NCBI GenBank assembly: GCA_002305315.1
Contig: DBQQ01000016.1
Coordinates: 1-64,000 of the forward strand
Length of the DNA stretch: 64,000 nt
Direction of reading: 5' to 3'
Origin: Clostridiales bacterium UBA1390
GTDB lineage: Bacteria; Bacillota; Clostridia; Lachnospirales; Bianqueaceae
Below, piece by piece: positions 8,180 to 18,428 of this stretch. Within the stretch, counting starts at the first letter, position 1. Each line of letters begins with the position of its first letter. The position numbers were made by a program, and so were the translations under genes. Below the pieces are notes generated by a model, which had not been told where the DNA came from, did not search any database, and saw nothing but the letters and a program-made list of their open reading frames with translations.

Positions 8180-8550
8180 CACGGTGGCGGCTTCAAAAGT
8201 GCCTGAAGTGATGATACTACGCGACGCATGGTATCATCAAAAACCTTGGTTTCGGGTCTCAACGCCAGCGAAACATCCTGAAGTGATGATACTACGCGAC
8301 GCATGGTATCATCAAAAAACGTGGTTTCGGGTCTCAACGCCGGCGAAACATCCTGAAGTGATGATACTACGCGACGCATGGTATCATCAAAAAACGTGGT
8401 TTCGGGTCTGCGCAACCCGGAAAGCGCCTGAAGTGATGATACCATGCGACACATGGTATCATCAAAAAACTTTGTTTCGGGCTCAGCGCCGGCGAAACAT
8501 CCTGAAGTGATGATACTACGCGATGCATGGTATCATCAAAATCCTGGAAT
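8180..8550. repeat. Tandem array of five 75-bp double-hairpin units
   Basis: GATGATAC occurs at 8210, 8285, 8360, 8435 and 8509, a period of 75, 75, 75 and 74 bp. Each unit holds one palindrome GATGATAC-N13-GTATCATC and a second hairpin GTTTCG...CGAAAC around CTCAACGCCGGCG. The fourth copy is the most diverged. Because 75 is a multiple of three, both strands show open frames with 25-residue repeats across the array. These are artefacts of the period rather than likely genes. The array lies between the spoIIE stop and its terminator. It differs in sequence from the array at 495-1200 but has the same architecture. Confidence 0.85.
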
Positions 8551-8558
8551 CTGGATTG

Positions 8559-8584
8559 GGGCTGTGAAAGAACAGCCCTTTCTC
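8559..8584 (+). terminator. Terminator after spoIIE and its repeat array
   Basis: GGGCTGT-gaaaga-ACAGCCC followed by TTTCTC. The repeat array is therefore probably transcribed as the spoIIE 3' untranslated region. Confidence 0.8.
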
Positions 8585-8589
8585 GTTGC

Positions 8590-8618
8590 TTGCTTTTTCA
8601 TGGGGGGCATGGTACAAT
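8590..8618 (+). promoter_or_regulatory. Candidate promoter for tilS-ftsH
   Basis: TTGCTT at 8590 and TACAAT at 8613 with 17-bp spacing. The TACAAT lies at the start of a 57-bp sequence that recurs 106 bp downstream. The second copy keeps the TACAAT but lacks a -35 at the right distance. Confidence 0.55.
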
Positions 8619-8770
8619 AGGCGTGGCTTGGCAGTTTTCAATATAGAAAGGCGATAGAACCACGCCTTGAGATGGTCGCCCAAGGGCGCCCATCTCCGAA
8701 AGGGATTGAGAATCATGGTACAATAGGCGTGGCTTGGCAGTTCTCAATATAGGAAGGCGATAGAACCACG
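8608..8770. repeat. 57-bp direct repeat flanking a perfect-arm hairpin, upstream of tilS
   Basis: A 57-bp sequence starting CATGGTACAATAGGCG occurs at 8608-8664 and again at 8714-8770 with only a few differences. Each copy can fold (CGTGG with CCACG at its ends, GTTCT with AGAAC inside). Between the copies, GAGATGGTCGCCC and GGGCGCCCATCTC (8669-8696) form a strong hairpin without a T-run. All of this is in the probable tilS leader. It may be a regulatory RNA or the footprint of a small mobile palindrome. Confidence 0.7.
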
Positions 8771-8807
8771 AGGCGCCATGTCGTCTATGAGGAGAGGAGG
8801 AACATGC

Positions 8808-10202
8808 ATGGAGATCACGCAGGAGGTCAGAATGTTTTTAGAAAAACATGAGATCGGTGAAAAGGACTGTCTTTTGGTTGCGCTCTCAGGAGGGCGAGAC
8901 TCTATGTGTTTGCTTCATATCTTAATGGAATTAAGGCCGCAGATGAGATACCAGCTGCGTGCGACGTATGTACACCATGGTTTGCGGGAAGAGGCGGATG
9001 AGGAAGCGGTTTGGCTGGCAAAAAGCTGCGAGGACTGGGACGTCCTCTTTTCTGTAAGAAAGGTGGATGTACAGGAAAGAGTCGAAAGAACAAAAGAGTC
9101 TATAGAAGAGGCGGCACGCAACCTGCGATATCAGGCTTTATTGGAAGAGAGTGCAAAGTGGGACGCGTGGATTCTGATGGCACATCATGCCCAGGACCAA
9201 GCAGAGACGGTTTTACTGAGACTTCTTCGGGGAAGTGGACTGCGTGGGCTGAGTGGCATGCTGGAACAGAGAGAGAAGATCCTCAGGCCCTTATTGAGGA
9301 TTACTCCAGAAGAGATTACAGACTATATGAAACAAAAGAATTTGCCGTATCTGCAGGATGTTTCTAATAACGACATCAGATATACACGCAACTGGATACG
9401 GCATCGGTTGCTTCCGCTTCTGGAAGAAAAGAATCCGGCCATCCAGAGGAACTTATGCGAGTTGGCGGAACAGGCGCGACAAGATGAGGCGTATATGGAA
9501 AACGTTGTGGATACCCTATTCAGAAAAGCGTATGATGGAGAGGGTCTGGCTGTTCCTATTGTGCTGGAACAGCCAGACGCCTTGCAAGGGAGACTGTTGC
9601 GGCATTTTTTGCAGCAGGAAGGCGGAATCCATAATGTGGGAAGGGTTCACATTCAGATGCTCAAAGACTTATGCCGGGGGACGGGAGGCGGGGAGAGCGT
9701 ACTGCCAGGAGGACGGACATTCTACCGGCAGTACGACAAGCTTTTGTTGAAAAAGCCGCAGAATACCTCGGAGGCATACTGCAGCGAGCTGCCGCTGGAT
9801 GGCCAATGGAAGGATACGCCTTGGGGACGGTTTCGGGTGAGGGAGATAAGGAATCCTTTTCAAAATTTTCAGCAAATCCCAGATTTACCGTATACAAAAT
9901 GGCTGAATTGTGATACAATCACAGAACAGCTTGTTGTACGCACGCGGAGTTCAGGGGATTATCTGGGAGTTCGCGGTGGACATCAAAGTCTGAAAAAATA
10001 CATGGTGAATGCTAAGATCCCTAGAGAAACACGGGACCAGGTGGCACTGGTGGCTTCTGGTTCCCATGTTTTATGGGTCGTGGGCCATCGCCTAAGTGAA
10101 GAAGCGAGGCTTACCGAACATGTGAAACGGGTCGTGTGCATAGAATATGATCCTAAAGAAGAGGAGGAGAACAATTGCAGGAACCCAGAAGAAATGGAAT
10201 GA
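8808..10202 (+). CDS. tilS: tRNA(Ile)-lysidine synthase
   Basis: A 464-residue ATP-dependent ligase that converts the wobble cytidine of the CAU-anticodon tRNA-Ile to lysidine, switching both charging and decoding; it is essential in most bacteria. The PP-loop is [13 protein letters not shown] (family consensus SGGxDS). [11 protein letters not shown], the [19 protein letters not shown] segment and the NWIRHRLLP motif are all family-typical, and a TilS C-terminal domain follows. The frame is open from 8778, but the ATG at 8808 has AGGAGAGGAGG at ideal spacing. It overlaps ftsH by 28 bp. The hpt gene that normally follows tilS is missing. Confidence 0.95.
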   Translation: MEITQEVRMFLEKHEIGEKDCLLVALSGGRDSMCLLHILMELRPQMRYQLRATYVHHGLREEADEEAVWLAKSCEDWDVLFSVRKVDVQERVERTKESIEEAARNLRYQALLEESAKWDAWILMAHHAQDQAETVLLRLLRGSGLRGLSGMLEQREKILRPLLRITPEEITDYMKQKNLPYLQDVSNNDIRYTRNWIRHRLLPLLEEKNPAIQRNLCELAEQARQDEAYMENVVDTLFRKAYDGEGLAVPIVLEQPDALQGRLLRHFLQQEGGIHNVGRVHIQMLKDLCRGTGGGESVLPGGRTFYRQYDKLLLKKPQNTSEAYCSELPLDGQWKDTPWGRFRVREIRNPFQNFQQIPDLPYTKWLNCDTITEQLVVRTRSSGDYLGVRGGHQSLKKYMVNAKIPRETRDQVALVASGSHVLWVVGHRLSEEARLTEHVKRVVCIEYDPKEEEENNCRNPEEME

Positions 10203-12028
10203 AGGGCGTCGGGTTATATTTTGTCACTATCCTGATTCTCCTGCTGATCCTGATGATGGTTTGGAATCAGGTTGGGCAGCAGGAAGTATGGCTGAGCGAT
10301 CAGGAGGCAAAATCCCTTTTAGAGGCAGGATCGATTGAGAGAATCGAGATTGAGCCAATACGCGTCGGCAACGGAGAATCCGGCCGTGCGGTATTCTACT
10401 TAGAAGGAACGAATGGTGGTCAGATCGTCCGTTACTTTTTTGTGTCGAATGTGGAGACATTTCGTGACATGCTCAACAGCTCTTATGAGAGCATTCCTGT
10501 TTACAGTCAGCCATTGCAAGAAGATAGCATTTTGGTGCGGATGCTTCCCTATCTGATGGTGCTATTGGTGGGCATTGTTGTATTGGTCATCGTTAACAGT
10601 CGCGCGCAGGGCGGCGGTGGTGGCGGCGGGAAAATGATGAATTTTGGCCGCAGCCAGGCAAGAATGATTACCAAGGCCAATAATCCGGTGACATTCCAGC
10701 ACGTAGCCGGGTCTTACGAAGAAAAGGAAGAGATGCAGGAGATTGTGGATTTCCTGAAGAATCCGGCGCGTTTTTCGGCATTGGGAGCCAGAATCCCAAA
10801 GGGAGTGATTCTGGTAGGCCCTCCGGGAACCGGAAAAACGTTCCTGGCTAAGGCCGTGGCTGGAGAAGCTGGCGTACCATTTTTCAGCATCTCAGGATCC
10901 GACTTCGTGGAGATGTTTGTCGGTGTGGGTGCTTCCCGTGTGCGGGACCTGTTCGATCAGGCGAAACGTCATGCGCCCTGTATTGTCTTTATTGACGAGA
11001 TCGATGCGGTGGGACGCCGCAGAGGAGCAGGCCTGGGCGGTGGTCATGATGAACGAGAGCAGACACTGAATCAGCTCCTGGTAGAGATGGATGGTTTTAC
11101 CGTCAATCAGGGTGTCATCGTGATGGCGGCTACAAACCGGGTTGATATCCTGGATCCGGCGCTTCTGCGTCCGGGACGTTTTGACCGACAGATTGTGGTG
11201 AATCGTCCGGATATCCAGGGCCGCAGAGAAGTGCTAAATCTTTATGCTAAAGGAAAGCCGATGGGAGACGATGTGGATCTGGATTCGATTGCGCGAATTA
11301 CAGCGGGATTCACGCCGGCAGATTTGGAGAACCTTCTGAATGAGGCGGCGATTATGGCGGCCAGAAGCAAGAAGTCCTATATTTCCATGGCGGATGTGCA
11401 GGCATCTCTGGTTCGCGTCGGTGTGGGGGCCGAGAAGAAGAGTCGTCGCATTTCTGAGAAGGAGAAGAAGATCACGGCCTATCATGAGGTAGGGCATGCG
11501 ATCTTGCACCATCTGCTGCCAGAATTGGATCCGGTGCATGCGATCTCGATTATTCCGACGGGAATGGCCGGTGGTTATACCATGTCTCTGCCGCAGGATG
11601 ACAGCATGTACTGGAGCCGTTCGGAGATGAAGGCAGAGATGGAAGGACTTCTGGGCGGACGCGTGGCCGAGGAGATTATTTTTCAGGATGTGACGACGGG
11701 AGCTTCCAATGATATCGAGCGAGTCAGCGAGATTGCCAGAGGAATGGTCACCAAGTATGGCATGAATGAAACACTGGGTCCTCTGCAGTTCGGCGAGCAG
11801 GATGAAGAAGTGTTTCTGGGAAAAGAAATCGGTCATGCGAGGAATTACGGAGAGCAGATTGCCGACACGATTGATCGTGAGGTCAAGAAGCTGGTCGATG
11901 AGGCATACGGTGTGGCAAGACGTATCTTAGAGGAAAACATGGATATCCTGCACAAGGGAGCATCTCTGCTGATGGAGAAAGAGAAGATCACTGGCGCAGA
12001 ATTTGAGGAGTTGTTTCAGTCAACATGA
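10175..12028 (+). CDS. ftsH: ATP-dependent zinc metalloprotease FtsH
   Basis: A 617-residue membrane protease that extracts and degrades membrane and regulatory proteins. Two transmembrane segments bracket an extracytoplasmic domain (residues ~12-30 and ~125-145) and are followed by a glycine-rich linker (QGGGGGGGK). The AAA module has Walker A GPPGTGKT (~215), Walker B IVFIDEID and the second-region-of-homology arginines. The zinc site HEVGH is near residue 436. TTG at 10175 has AGGAGGAG at good spacing; ATG at 10199 is the alternative. It overlaps tilS upstream and the next gene by 4 bp, so it is translated within a coupled operon. Confidence 0.96.
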   Translation: MQEPRRNGMKGVGLYFVTILILLLILMMVWNQVGQQEVWLSDQEAKSLLEAGSIERIEIEPIRVGNGESGRAVFYLEGTNGGQIVRYFFVSNVETFRDMLNSSYESIPVYSQPLQEDSILVRMLPYLMVLLVGIVVLVIVNSRAQGGGGGGGKMMNFGRSQARMITKANNPVTFQHVAGSYEEKEEMQEIVDFLKNPARFSALGARIPKGVILVGPPGTGKTFLAKAVAGEAGVPFFSISGSDFVEMFVGVGASRVRDLFDQAKRHAPCIVFIDEIDAVGRRRGAGLGGGHDEREQTLNQLLVEMDGFTVNQGVIVMAATNRVDILDPALLRPGRFDRQIVVNRPDIQGRREVLNLYAKGKPMGDDVDLDSIARITAGFTPADLENLLNEAAIMAARSKKSYISMADVQASLVRVGVGAEKKSRRISEKEKKITAYHEVGHAILHHLLPELDPVHAISIIPTGMAGGYTMSLPQDDSMYWSRSEMKAEMEGLLGGRVAEEIIFQDVTTGASNDIERVSEIARGMVTKYGMNETLGPLQFGEQDEEVFLGKEIGHARNYGEQIADTIDREVKKLVDEAYGVARRILEENMDILHKGASLLMEKEKITGAEFEELFQST

Positions 12029-12372
12029 TGGAGAGTACAAGATCCACTGGCCAGGAGGAGAGAACCCTTCTGGCCATGGTCAGTCAATATACGGATAAAT
12101 ATTTTTGGAATGAGAACTTGGGCGTCTTGCCGGAGGAGATCCGCAAAGAAGTCCTGGTTCTTCTTATCATGATTACCGAAGAAGCCGGCGGAATCACTGT
12201 GCTGGGGTTCGAGGAAGATGGAGAGGTCTATTTGGCCAGTACCTGCGAGGAAGGCGATCTGGGATACGATGAAATCAGCGCCGGCCTTTTGATTCGGGAG
12301 GTAGAAAGAGAACATCGGGATCTTCTGGAGCAGTTGTCGGAATGGTACCGTAAGGTGGTCAAAAAGCCGTGA
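12025..12372 (+). CDS. Small acidic protein of unknown function between ftsH and dusB
   Basis: A 115-residue soluble, acidic protein I do not recognise. It has no signal peptide or membrane segment. A central strand-rich part ([17 protein letters not shown]) and a C-terminal amphipathic helix ([22 protein letters not shown]) are apparent. Its ATG overlaps the ftsH stop codon (ATGA) and its own stop overlaps the start of dusB. Tight coupling indicates a real expressed gene, possibly linked to membrane proteolysis or tRNA/translation functions of its neighbours. Confidence 0.8.
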   Translation: MMESTRSTGQEERTLLAMVSQYTDKYFWNENLGVLPEEIRKEVLVLLIMITEEAGGITVLGFEEDGEVYLASTCEEGDLGYDEISAGLLIREVEREHRDLLEQLSEWYRKVVKKP

Positions 12373-13340
12373 TGAGAATCGGAGAGCTGGACCTGGGACA
12401 GGGCGTTTATTTAGCGCCGATGGCAGGCTATACAGACAAGAGTTTTCGCAGAATCTGTAAGAGGATGGGGTGCGATGTGGTTGTGACAGAAATGGTCAGC
12501 GCCAAAGCCCTGTCCTATAATAACGAGAATACCTGGAAATACCTGGACGCTGATCCGGAGGAAGCACCGGTGTTTGTGCAGCTATTTGGTTCGGATCCGG
12601 AAATCCTGGCATCTCAGGCTGCGCGAATCGAGGCACGATTCGCAGGCATTGATGTCAATATGGGATGCCCAGCCCCCAAGGTATTTCGCAACCACGAGGG
12701 ATCTGCGCTGCTCAGAGAGCCGGAGACCATCTATCGGATCATAAAGGCCATGACGGATGCCGTACGTGTGCCCGTTACCGTTAAGATCCGTAAGGGCATC
12801 CAGGAGGATAATCTGGCAGTAGAGGCTGCGCTTGCGGCTCAGGAGGGCGGCGCAAGCGCGGTAGCGGTTCATGGACGTACGGCAGCCCAGATGTATAGTG
12901 GTCACGCGGACTGGGATGTGATCCGGCAGGTCAAGGAAGCGGTTTCGATCCCCGTGATCGGAAACGGAGATATTCATAGCGGCGAGGATGCCGTTCGAAT
13001 GAAAGCAGAGACGGGATGTGACGGCGTCATGGTAGGCAGGGCCGCACGGGGGAATCCGTGGATTTTCCGGGAGATTCAGGCTGTGCTTTCAAACGAGCCG
13101 GCGCCGGAACCGCCAGGCTGGGAAGAACTGCGCCAGACGATTCTGGAGCATGGGCGTATGATCTGTGAAGAAAAGGGAGAGTATACCGGCATGCGGGAAA
13201 TGCGTGCGCATATGGGATTCTATATTCGGGGCTTCAGAGGCAGCAGCCGCCTCAGAGGCGCTATGCAGCACTTATCCAGGTACCAAGAACTGGTAGAACT
13301 CATGAAGGCTTTCCCAGCGGATGATAGAATTGAGGATTGA
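12369..13340 (+). CDS. dusB: tRNA-dihydrouridine synthase B
   Basis: A 323-residue FMN enzyme reducing uridine to dihydrouridine in tRNA with NADPH. Visible features are VYLAPMAGYTDKSFRRI at the FMN site, VTEMVSAKAL, GIDVNMGCPAPKVFRNHEGSALL with the catalytic Cys, KIRKG, VHGRTAAQMYSGHADW, IGNGDI, and GVMVGRAARGNPWIF. The start is GTG at 12369 overlapping the preceding stop; an ATG one codon later is equally possible, though the AAGGTGG site favours GTG. The usual cluster order ftsH-dusB-greA-lysS is kept. Confidence 0.95.
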   Translation: MMRIGELDLGQGVYLAPMAGYTDKSFRRICKRMGCDVVVTEMVSAKALSYNNENTWKYLDADPEEAPVFVQLFGSDPEILASQAARIEARFAGIDVNMGCPAPKVFRNHEGSALLREPETIYRIIKAMTDAVRVPVTVKIRKGIQEDNLAVEAALAAQEGGASAVAVHGRTAAQMYSGHADWDVIRQVKEAVSIPVIGNGDIHSGEDAVRMKAETGCDGVMVGRAARGNPWIFREIQAVLSNEPAPEPPGWEELRQTILEHGRMICEEKGEYTGMREMRAHMGFYIRGFRGSSRLRGAMQHLSRYQELVELMKAFPADDRIED

Positions 13341-13365
13341 CATTTTCTAGACATTACTATATAAT
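13337..13365 (+). promoter_or_regulatory. Consensus sigma-A promoter of greA-lysS
   Basis: TTGACA at 13337 overlaps the dusB stop codon. TATAAT at 13360 follows after exactly 17 bp. Both hexamers are perfect, so strong growth-linked transcription of greA and lysS is expected. Confidence 0.92.
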
Positions 13366-13446
13366 TGGAACAATTGATTGGAATCAAGGCAGGCGGGGTG
13401 TGGAATATTTCATGCGCCGCCCAATGGATTGAAAGGAAGTAAGAGT

Positions 13447-13920
13447 ATGGAACAGAAAGTAGTTTTAACATTCGAAGGACTGCAGAAGTTAGAGGCAGAG
13501 CTGAATGATTTGAAGATTAGTAAGAGAAAAGAAGTAGCGCAGAAGATTAAAGAAGCCAGAGCGCAGGGCGATCTTTCGGAGAATGCGGAGTATGATGCGG
13601 CTAAGGATCAGCAGGGAGAGATCGAAAGCCGGATTTCCGAGCTGGAAAAGATGCTGCGGAATGCAGAAGTCATCGACGAAGACGATGCCCAGGAGGGAAA
13701 AGTGTCTCTGGGAAACAAGGTGCGTTTGTTTGATATGGAGTTTGAGGAGGAACTGACATACACGATTGTTGGCTCGACAGAGGCGGATCCGGCGGAGGGC
13801 AGAATTTCTAATGAATCGCCGGTCGGCAAGGCCCTGTTAGGCGCCCAAGAGGGAGAAGTGGTTAAGGTAGAGGCTCCGCAGGGAGAGATGCACTTTAAGA
13901 TACTGGAGATTTCACGGTAA
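13447..13920 (+). CDS. greA: Transcription elongation factor GreA
   Basis: A 157-residue factor that rescues backtracked RNA polymerase by stimulating cleavage of the nascent RNA in the secondary channel. The N-terminal coiled coil carries the tip acidic residues in GDLSENAEYDAAKDQQ. The C-terminal FKBP-like domain ends with ISNESPVGKALLGAQEGEVVKVEAP. The frame is open from 13378, but the ATG at 13447 has GAAAGGAAGTAAG and gives the standard length. Confidence 0.97.
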   Translation: MEQKVVLTFEGLQKLEAELNDLKISKRKEVAQKIKEARAQGDLSENAEYDAAKDQQGEIESRISELEKMLRNAEVIDEDDAQEGKVSLGNKVRLFDMEFEEELTYTIVGSTEADPAEGRISNESPVGKALLGAQEGEVVKVEAPQGEMHFKILEISR

Positions 13921-15441
<1,521 letters not shown>

Positions 15442-15581
15442 AAGAAGTTCTGAGATATTTCCTAAAAGTTTTCTTAAGTTCCAAAAAATAACTGGCGAAA
15501 TCCGCTGGTGTGTGGTATGATAGAAACTGGGGATCTTAGTTTTTTAACTTGGATCGATGGTCTAATTTCAAAGTAGAGGAT

Positions 15582-15977
15582 GTGAACGGATTGGTCAATG
15601 AGTATAAGATCCGGGCTATGACCCAAGCGGCCTTCTATGAGGGCAGTCATCAGTATCGCCGGGATTTCTTTGTGAAACGTTATTACAAGGCAGACTACAT
15701 TGCATTCAATCGTTTTATTACCAAAGCCTGGATGACCCTGTTTTACGCCCTGGCGCTGCTGGCCTATATTTTTCAGCAGGTGTATGTGGAAAATGTAGAC
15801 CTCCTGCATTATGACTATCAGGGGTTCGTGATCAAGAACGTGGTGTTATACTTGGCTATCAGCATCGGGATTTCGCTTGTCACCTCAGCGGTGTATGGGA
15901 GTCGATACGCGAAGGCGGAGAAGAGGATGGATCAATATTTCAAGAAGCTGGATCAGATTGATCGTTATCCATCGTAA
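15582..15977 (+). CDS. Small two-TM membrane protein of unknown function
   Basis: About 131 residues, not recognised. The N-terminal 50 residues are charged and cytoplasmic-looking (YKIRAMTQAAFYEGSHQYRRDFFVKRYYK). Two transmembrane segments follow, around WMTLFYALALLAYIF and NVVLYLAISIGISLVTSAVYG, then a basic C-terminus. The frame opens at a TTG at 15549; GTG 15582 lies behind AGAGGA and is my choice, but the start is uncertain. An extended -10 (TGGTATGAT) precedes it at about 15520. It probably forms a unit with the membrane protein downstream. Confidence 0.7.
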   Translation: MNGLVNEYKIRAMTQAAFYEGSHQYRRDFFVKRYYKADYIAFNRFITKAWMTLFYALALLAYIFQQVYVENVDLLHYDYQGFVIKNVVLYLAISIGISLVTSAVYGSRYAKAEKRMDQYFKKLDQIDRYPS

Positions 15978-16015
15978 CCACCCGTTTAGGCTAAACAGAT
16001 ATGAGGTATAATTAT

Positions 16016-17455
16016 ATGAAAACGATTTATCAGATACGCGGCGTGATCTGCCGGTTTTTCATGCAGTATGAGCTGATTGCAAAGGTTTTGCTAAAATTCT
16101 GTGCTTATCTGTTTATTTTTCGACAGATCGCAGGATGGGAAGGATTTTCTTCGGCAGGCGTTTTAAACGCATTTTCAGTGCATATGCTGCTGGCACTTTT
16201 GTGTGTCTTGCTGCCCTCGCGCTTTGCGGTGTTTTTTGCCTTTGGGATCATCATTTATAATATCTATCAGGTTTCTTTATGGGGAGCGCTGATGGCAGCG
16301 GTCATTCTCTTGATTCTTTATGTTATGGTGGCGCGGTTATGTCCGGATGAAACAATTTTGATGATTCTATTGCCACTAGCAATGAAATGGAATATATTCA
16401 TGATTGTACCATTGTTTGCGGGGCTGTATATGGGGGTATTCTCCATCATTCCGCTCGTTGGCGGCGTATTGGTATGGGGAATTTTACGGATTCTTCCGGC
16501 CTTTCTGTCTTTCAGCGAGACGGAGATTGAGCAATTACCTGCGGCATTCTCGGATACGGCGAATTATATCATAGATCAACTGATTCGCAACGAAAACCTA
16601 ATTTTTATGATGGTGCTTTGTATCGGAGTTGTACTGGTGATTTACCTCTTGAACAAGATCAATATGAATTATATGCGCTATATTTCGCTGGCCGTAGGAG
16701 CTATGGTGGGATTGATATGCCTGATTGTCGGTCGTGTGGTAGGCATGACGGATACAGGAATCTTGTCAGCCCTGTTCGTTCCTGTTTTTTCTCTGGCGAT
16801 TATGGTCGTTGTAGAGTTTTTCCATATGGCGCTCAATTATAAGATGGCACAGAGGCTTACCTTCGCAGATGATGAGTATTATTATTATGTGCAGGCGGTG
16901 CCTAAGATTTTGGGAATTAAGAATAAGACAGAGGTAAAGCGGATTAACGCCCATACGGAATCTGTGGAAGGTGTGGCGCAGGAGCCCGTGGAATCCGTGA
17001 CAGAGTCTGAAGTAGAGCCTGAATCGGCCGTACAGTCATCTCCGATCACTGAGAAAGTCATGCATACGACGCAGAAGTTGGGAGAACTGTTCACCCAGGT
17101 GGGAGACAAGGCAAAGAACTTATGGGGACAGATCAAAGAGAAACAGGCGCAGAATGAAACCAGGAAGCAGACAGAGCAGTCTCAGAAGGAGGAGATGGAA
17201 CTCTCGGAAGAGGAGTTCGTGACAAAAAATGAGGGGGACGCCGCCTCATTTCCGTCCCAAGAGGAAGTGGATCAGGAATCTGCTGGTCATGAGGATCAGG
17301 ACAGTTTTTTTGCGGATCAGATTCCCACACCGGACAGTGTGGAGGAATTGGCTAAGCGTACTGGGTGGTCAGATGAGACTATCAAGGATTTCTTTGCCGG
17401 ATTGGATCTGGATATGAAAGAGGCAGAAGACGATGAGGATCCGAATCAAAAATAA
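16016..17455 (+). CDS. Polytopic membrane protein with acidic C-terminal tail, unknown function
   Basis: A 479-residue protein, not recognised. The first ~290 residues are hydrophobic, with about eight to nine membrane segments. The remaining ~190 residues are soluble, highly charged and repetitive in Glu/Gln/Lys (EPVESVTESEVEPESAVQSS, KEKQAQNETRKQTEQSQKEE). They end in a compact acidic motif, EELAKRTGWSDETIKDFFAGLDLD, that resembles a small helical binding module. ATG 16016 has GAGGT at 9 bp; ATG 16001 is in frame upstream but lacks a site. A weak terminator follows. Its position before cdaA is not informative. Confidence 0.75.
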   Translation: MKTIYQIRGVICRFFMQYELIAKVLLKFCAYLFIFRQIAGWEGFSSAGVLNAFSVHMLLALLCVLLPSRFAVFFAFGIIIYNIYQVSLWGALMAAVILLILYVMVARLCPDETILMILLPLAMKWNIFMIVPLFAGLYMGVFSIIPLVGGVLVWGILRILPAFLSFSETEIEQLPAAFSDTANYIIDQLIRNENLIFMMVLCIGVVLVIYLLNKINMNYMRYISLAVGAMVGLICLIVGRVVGMTDTGILSALFVPVFSLAIMVVVEFFHMALNYKMAQRLTFADDEYYYYVQAVPKILGIKNKTEVKRINAHTESVEGVAQEPVESVTESEVEPESAVQSSPITEKVMHTTQKLGELFTQVGDKAKNLWGQIKEKQAQNETRKQTEQSQKEEMELSEEEFVTKNEGDAASFPSQEEVDQESAGHEDQDSFFADQIPTPDSVEELAKRTGWSDETIKDFFAGLDLDMKEAEDDEDPNQK

Positions 17456-17468
17456 GAAGTAATATCGA

Positions 17469-17497
17469 GGGCTGCCCCAATAAGGCAGCCCTTGTGT
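17469..17497 (+). terminator. Probable terminator
   Basis: Perfect 8-bp stem GGGCTGCC / GGCAGCCC with a 7-nt loop, followed by a weak TTGTGT run, between the membrane protein gene and cdaA. Confidence 0.6.
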
Positions 17498-17549
17498 CGT
17501 TAGACATAGGTGAAGGCATACGGGGCAAATAGAAATGAGGTGACGTGGG

Positions 17550-18428
17550 ATGAGTTGGTTAGATCAGGTGGTGGAATGGATACAGACGAGTACGGGAATC
17601 ACCTTTATGCCGAAGTTGGGATGGATTGATCTCTTGGATATTCTGTTTGTGGCATTCCTTGTGTACCAGATTCTGGTATGGTTTCGAATGACGAGGGCCT
17701 GGACGCTGTTTAAGGGCGTGGTGTTGCTTGTGGTTGTTGCCTTGGCGGCTTCCATGCTTCGCATGAATATGACGTCTTGGCTCCTGCAGAATACGATGGT
17801 GTATGGTGTATTGGCTGTGGTCATTATTTTCCAGCCGGAGATTCGAAAGGCGTTGGAAAGATTGGGGCATGGCGGACTCTTTTCGATTCTCAGCAGTGAT
17901 GAGGGCGCGGATAAGGTATCGAAAGAGACGGTCAAACAGATTGCGGATGCCATGGAACAGATGGCTGCCGTGAAGACGGGAGCGTTGATTGTGGTAGAGC
18001 AAGAGGTCGGACTCGGTGAATATGAACAGACGGGGATTGCAGTGGATGGAATTGTGACGTCCCAGCTTCTGATCAATATCTTTGAGAAAAACACACCATT
18101 GCACGATGGCGCAGTGATTATTCGGGACAACCGGATCGTTTCCGCTACATGCTATTTGCCTCTTTCCGATAATATGAACATCAGTAAGGCCATGGGAACG
18201 CGGCATCGGGCGGCACTGGGGCTTAGTGAGGTTTCAGATGCTAAGATTTTTGTAGTTTCCGAAGAGACGGGAGCCATGTCTATGGCGCAGGGCGGTAAGA
18301 TCACGAGAGAAATTGATCATGATTTTATCTTAAACCAGTTTCAGTATAAAGAGGGACAGGAAAAGAAAACGTCCGTATTGCGCAGAAAGATTCGTCTGCG
18401 CAAAGGCAAAGGAGGAAAGAAGAAATGA
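17550..18428 (+). CDS. cdaA: Diadenylate cyclase CdaA
   Basis: A 292-residue membrane enzyme making cyclic di-AMP from two ATP. Three transmembrane segments lie in residues ~25-95. The DAC catalytic domain follows, with HDGAVII and GTRHRAALGLSE, the DGA and RHR motifs that hold the nucleotide and metal. A basic C-terminal tail (LRRKIRLRKGKGGKKK) follows. c-di-AMP controls potassium and osmolyte uptake. Its stop codon overlaps the start of cdaR, as in other Firmicutes, but the third gene of the usual cdaA-cdaR-glmM trio is not here. Confidence 0.96.
   Translation: MSWLDQVVEWIQTSTGITFMPKLGWIDLLDILFVAFLVYQILVWFRMTRAWTLFKGVVLLVVVALAASMLRMNMTSWLLQNTMVYGVLAVVIIFQPEIRKALERLGHGGLFSILSSDEGADKVSKETVKQIADAMEQMAAVKTGALIVVEQEVGLGEYEQTGIAVDGIVTSQLLINIFEKNTPLHDGAVIIRDNRIVSATCYLPLSDNMNISKAMGTRHRAALGLSEVSDAKIFVVSEETGAMSMAQGGKITREIDHDFILNQFQYKEGQEKKTSVLRRKIRLRKGKGGKKK

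Noticed and set aside
8086..8510. Open frames on both strands over the 75-bp repeats encoding 25-residue peptide repeats
   Set aside because: They arise because the repeat period is 75 bp; there is no ribosome site and both strands are equally open.
11234..11836. Long minus-strand frame opposite ftsH, and similar ones opposite cdaA, mutS-like, glmS and lysS
   Set aside because: Shadows of highly conserved genes on the other strand; no ribosome sites or families.
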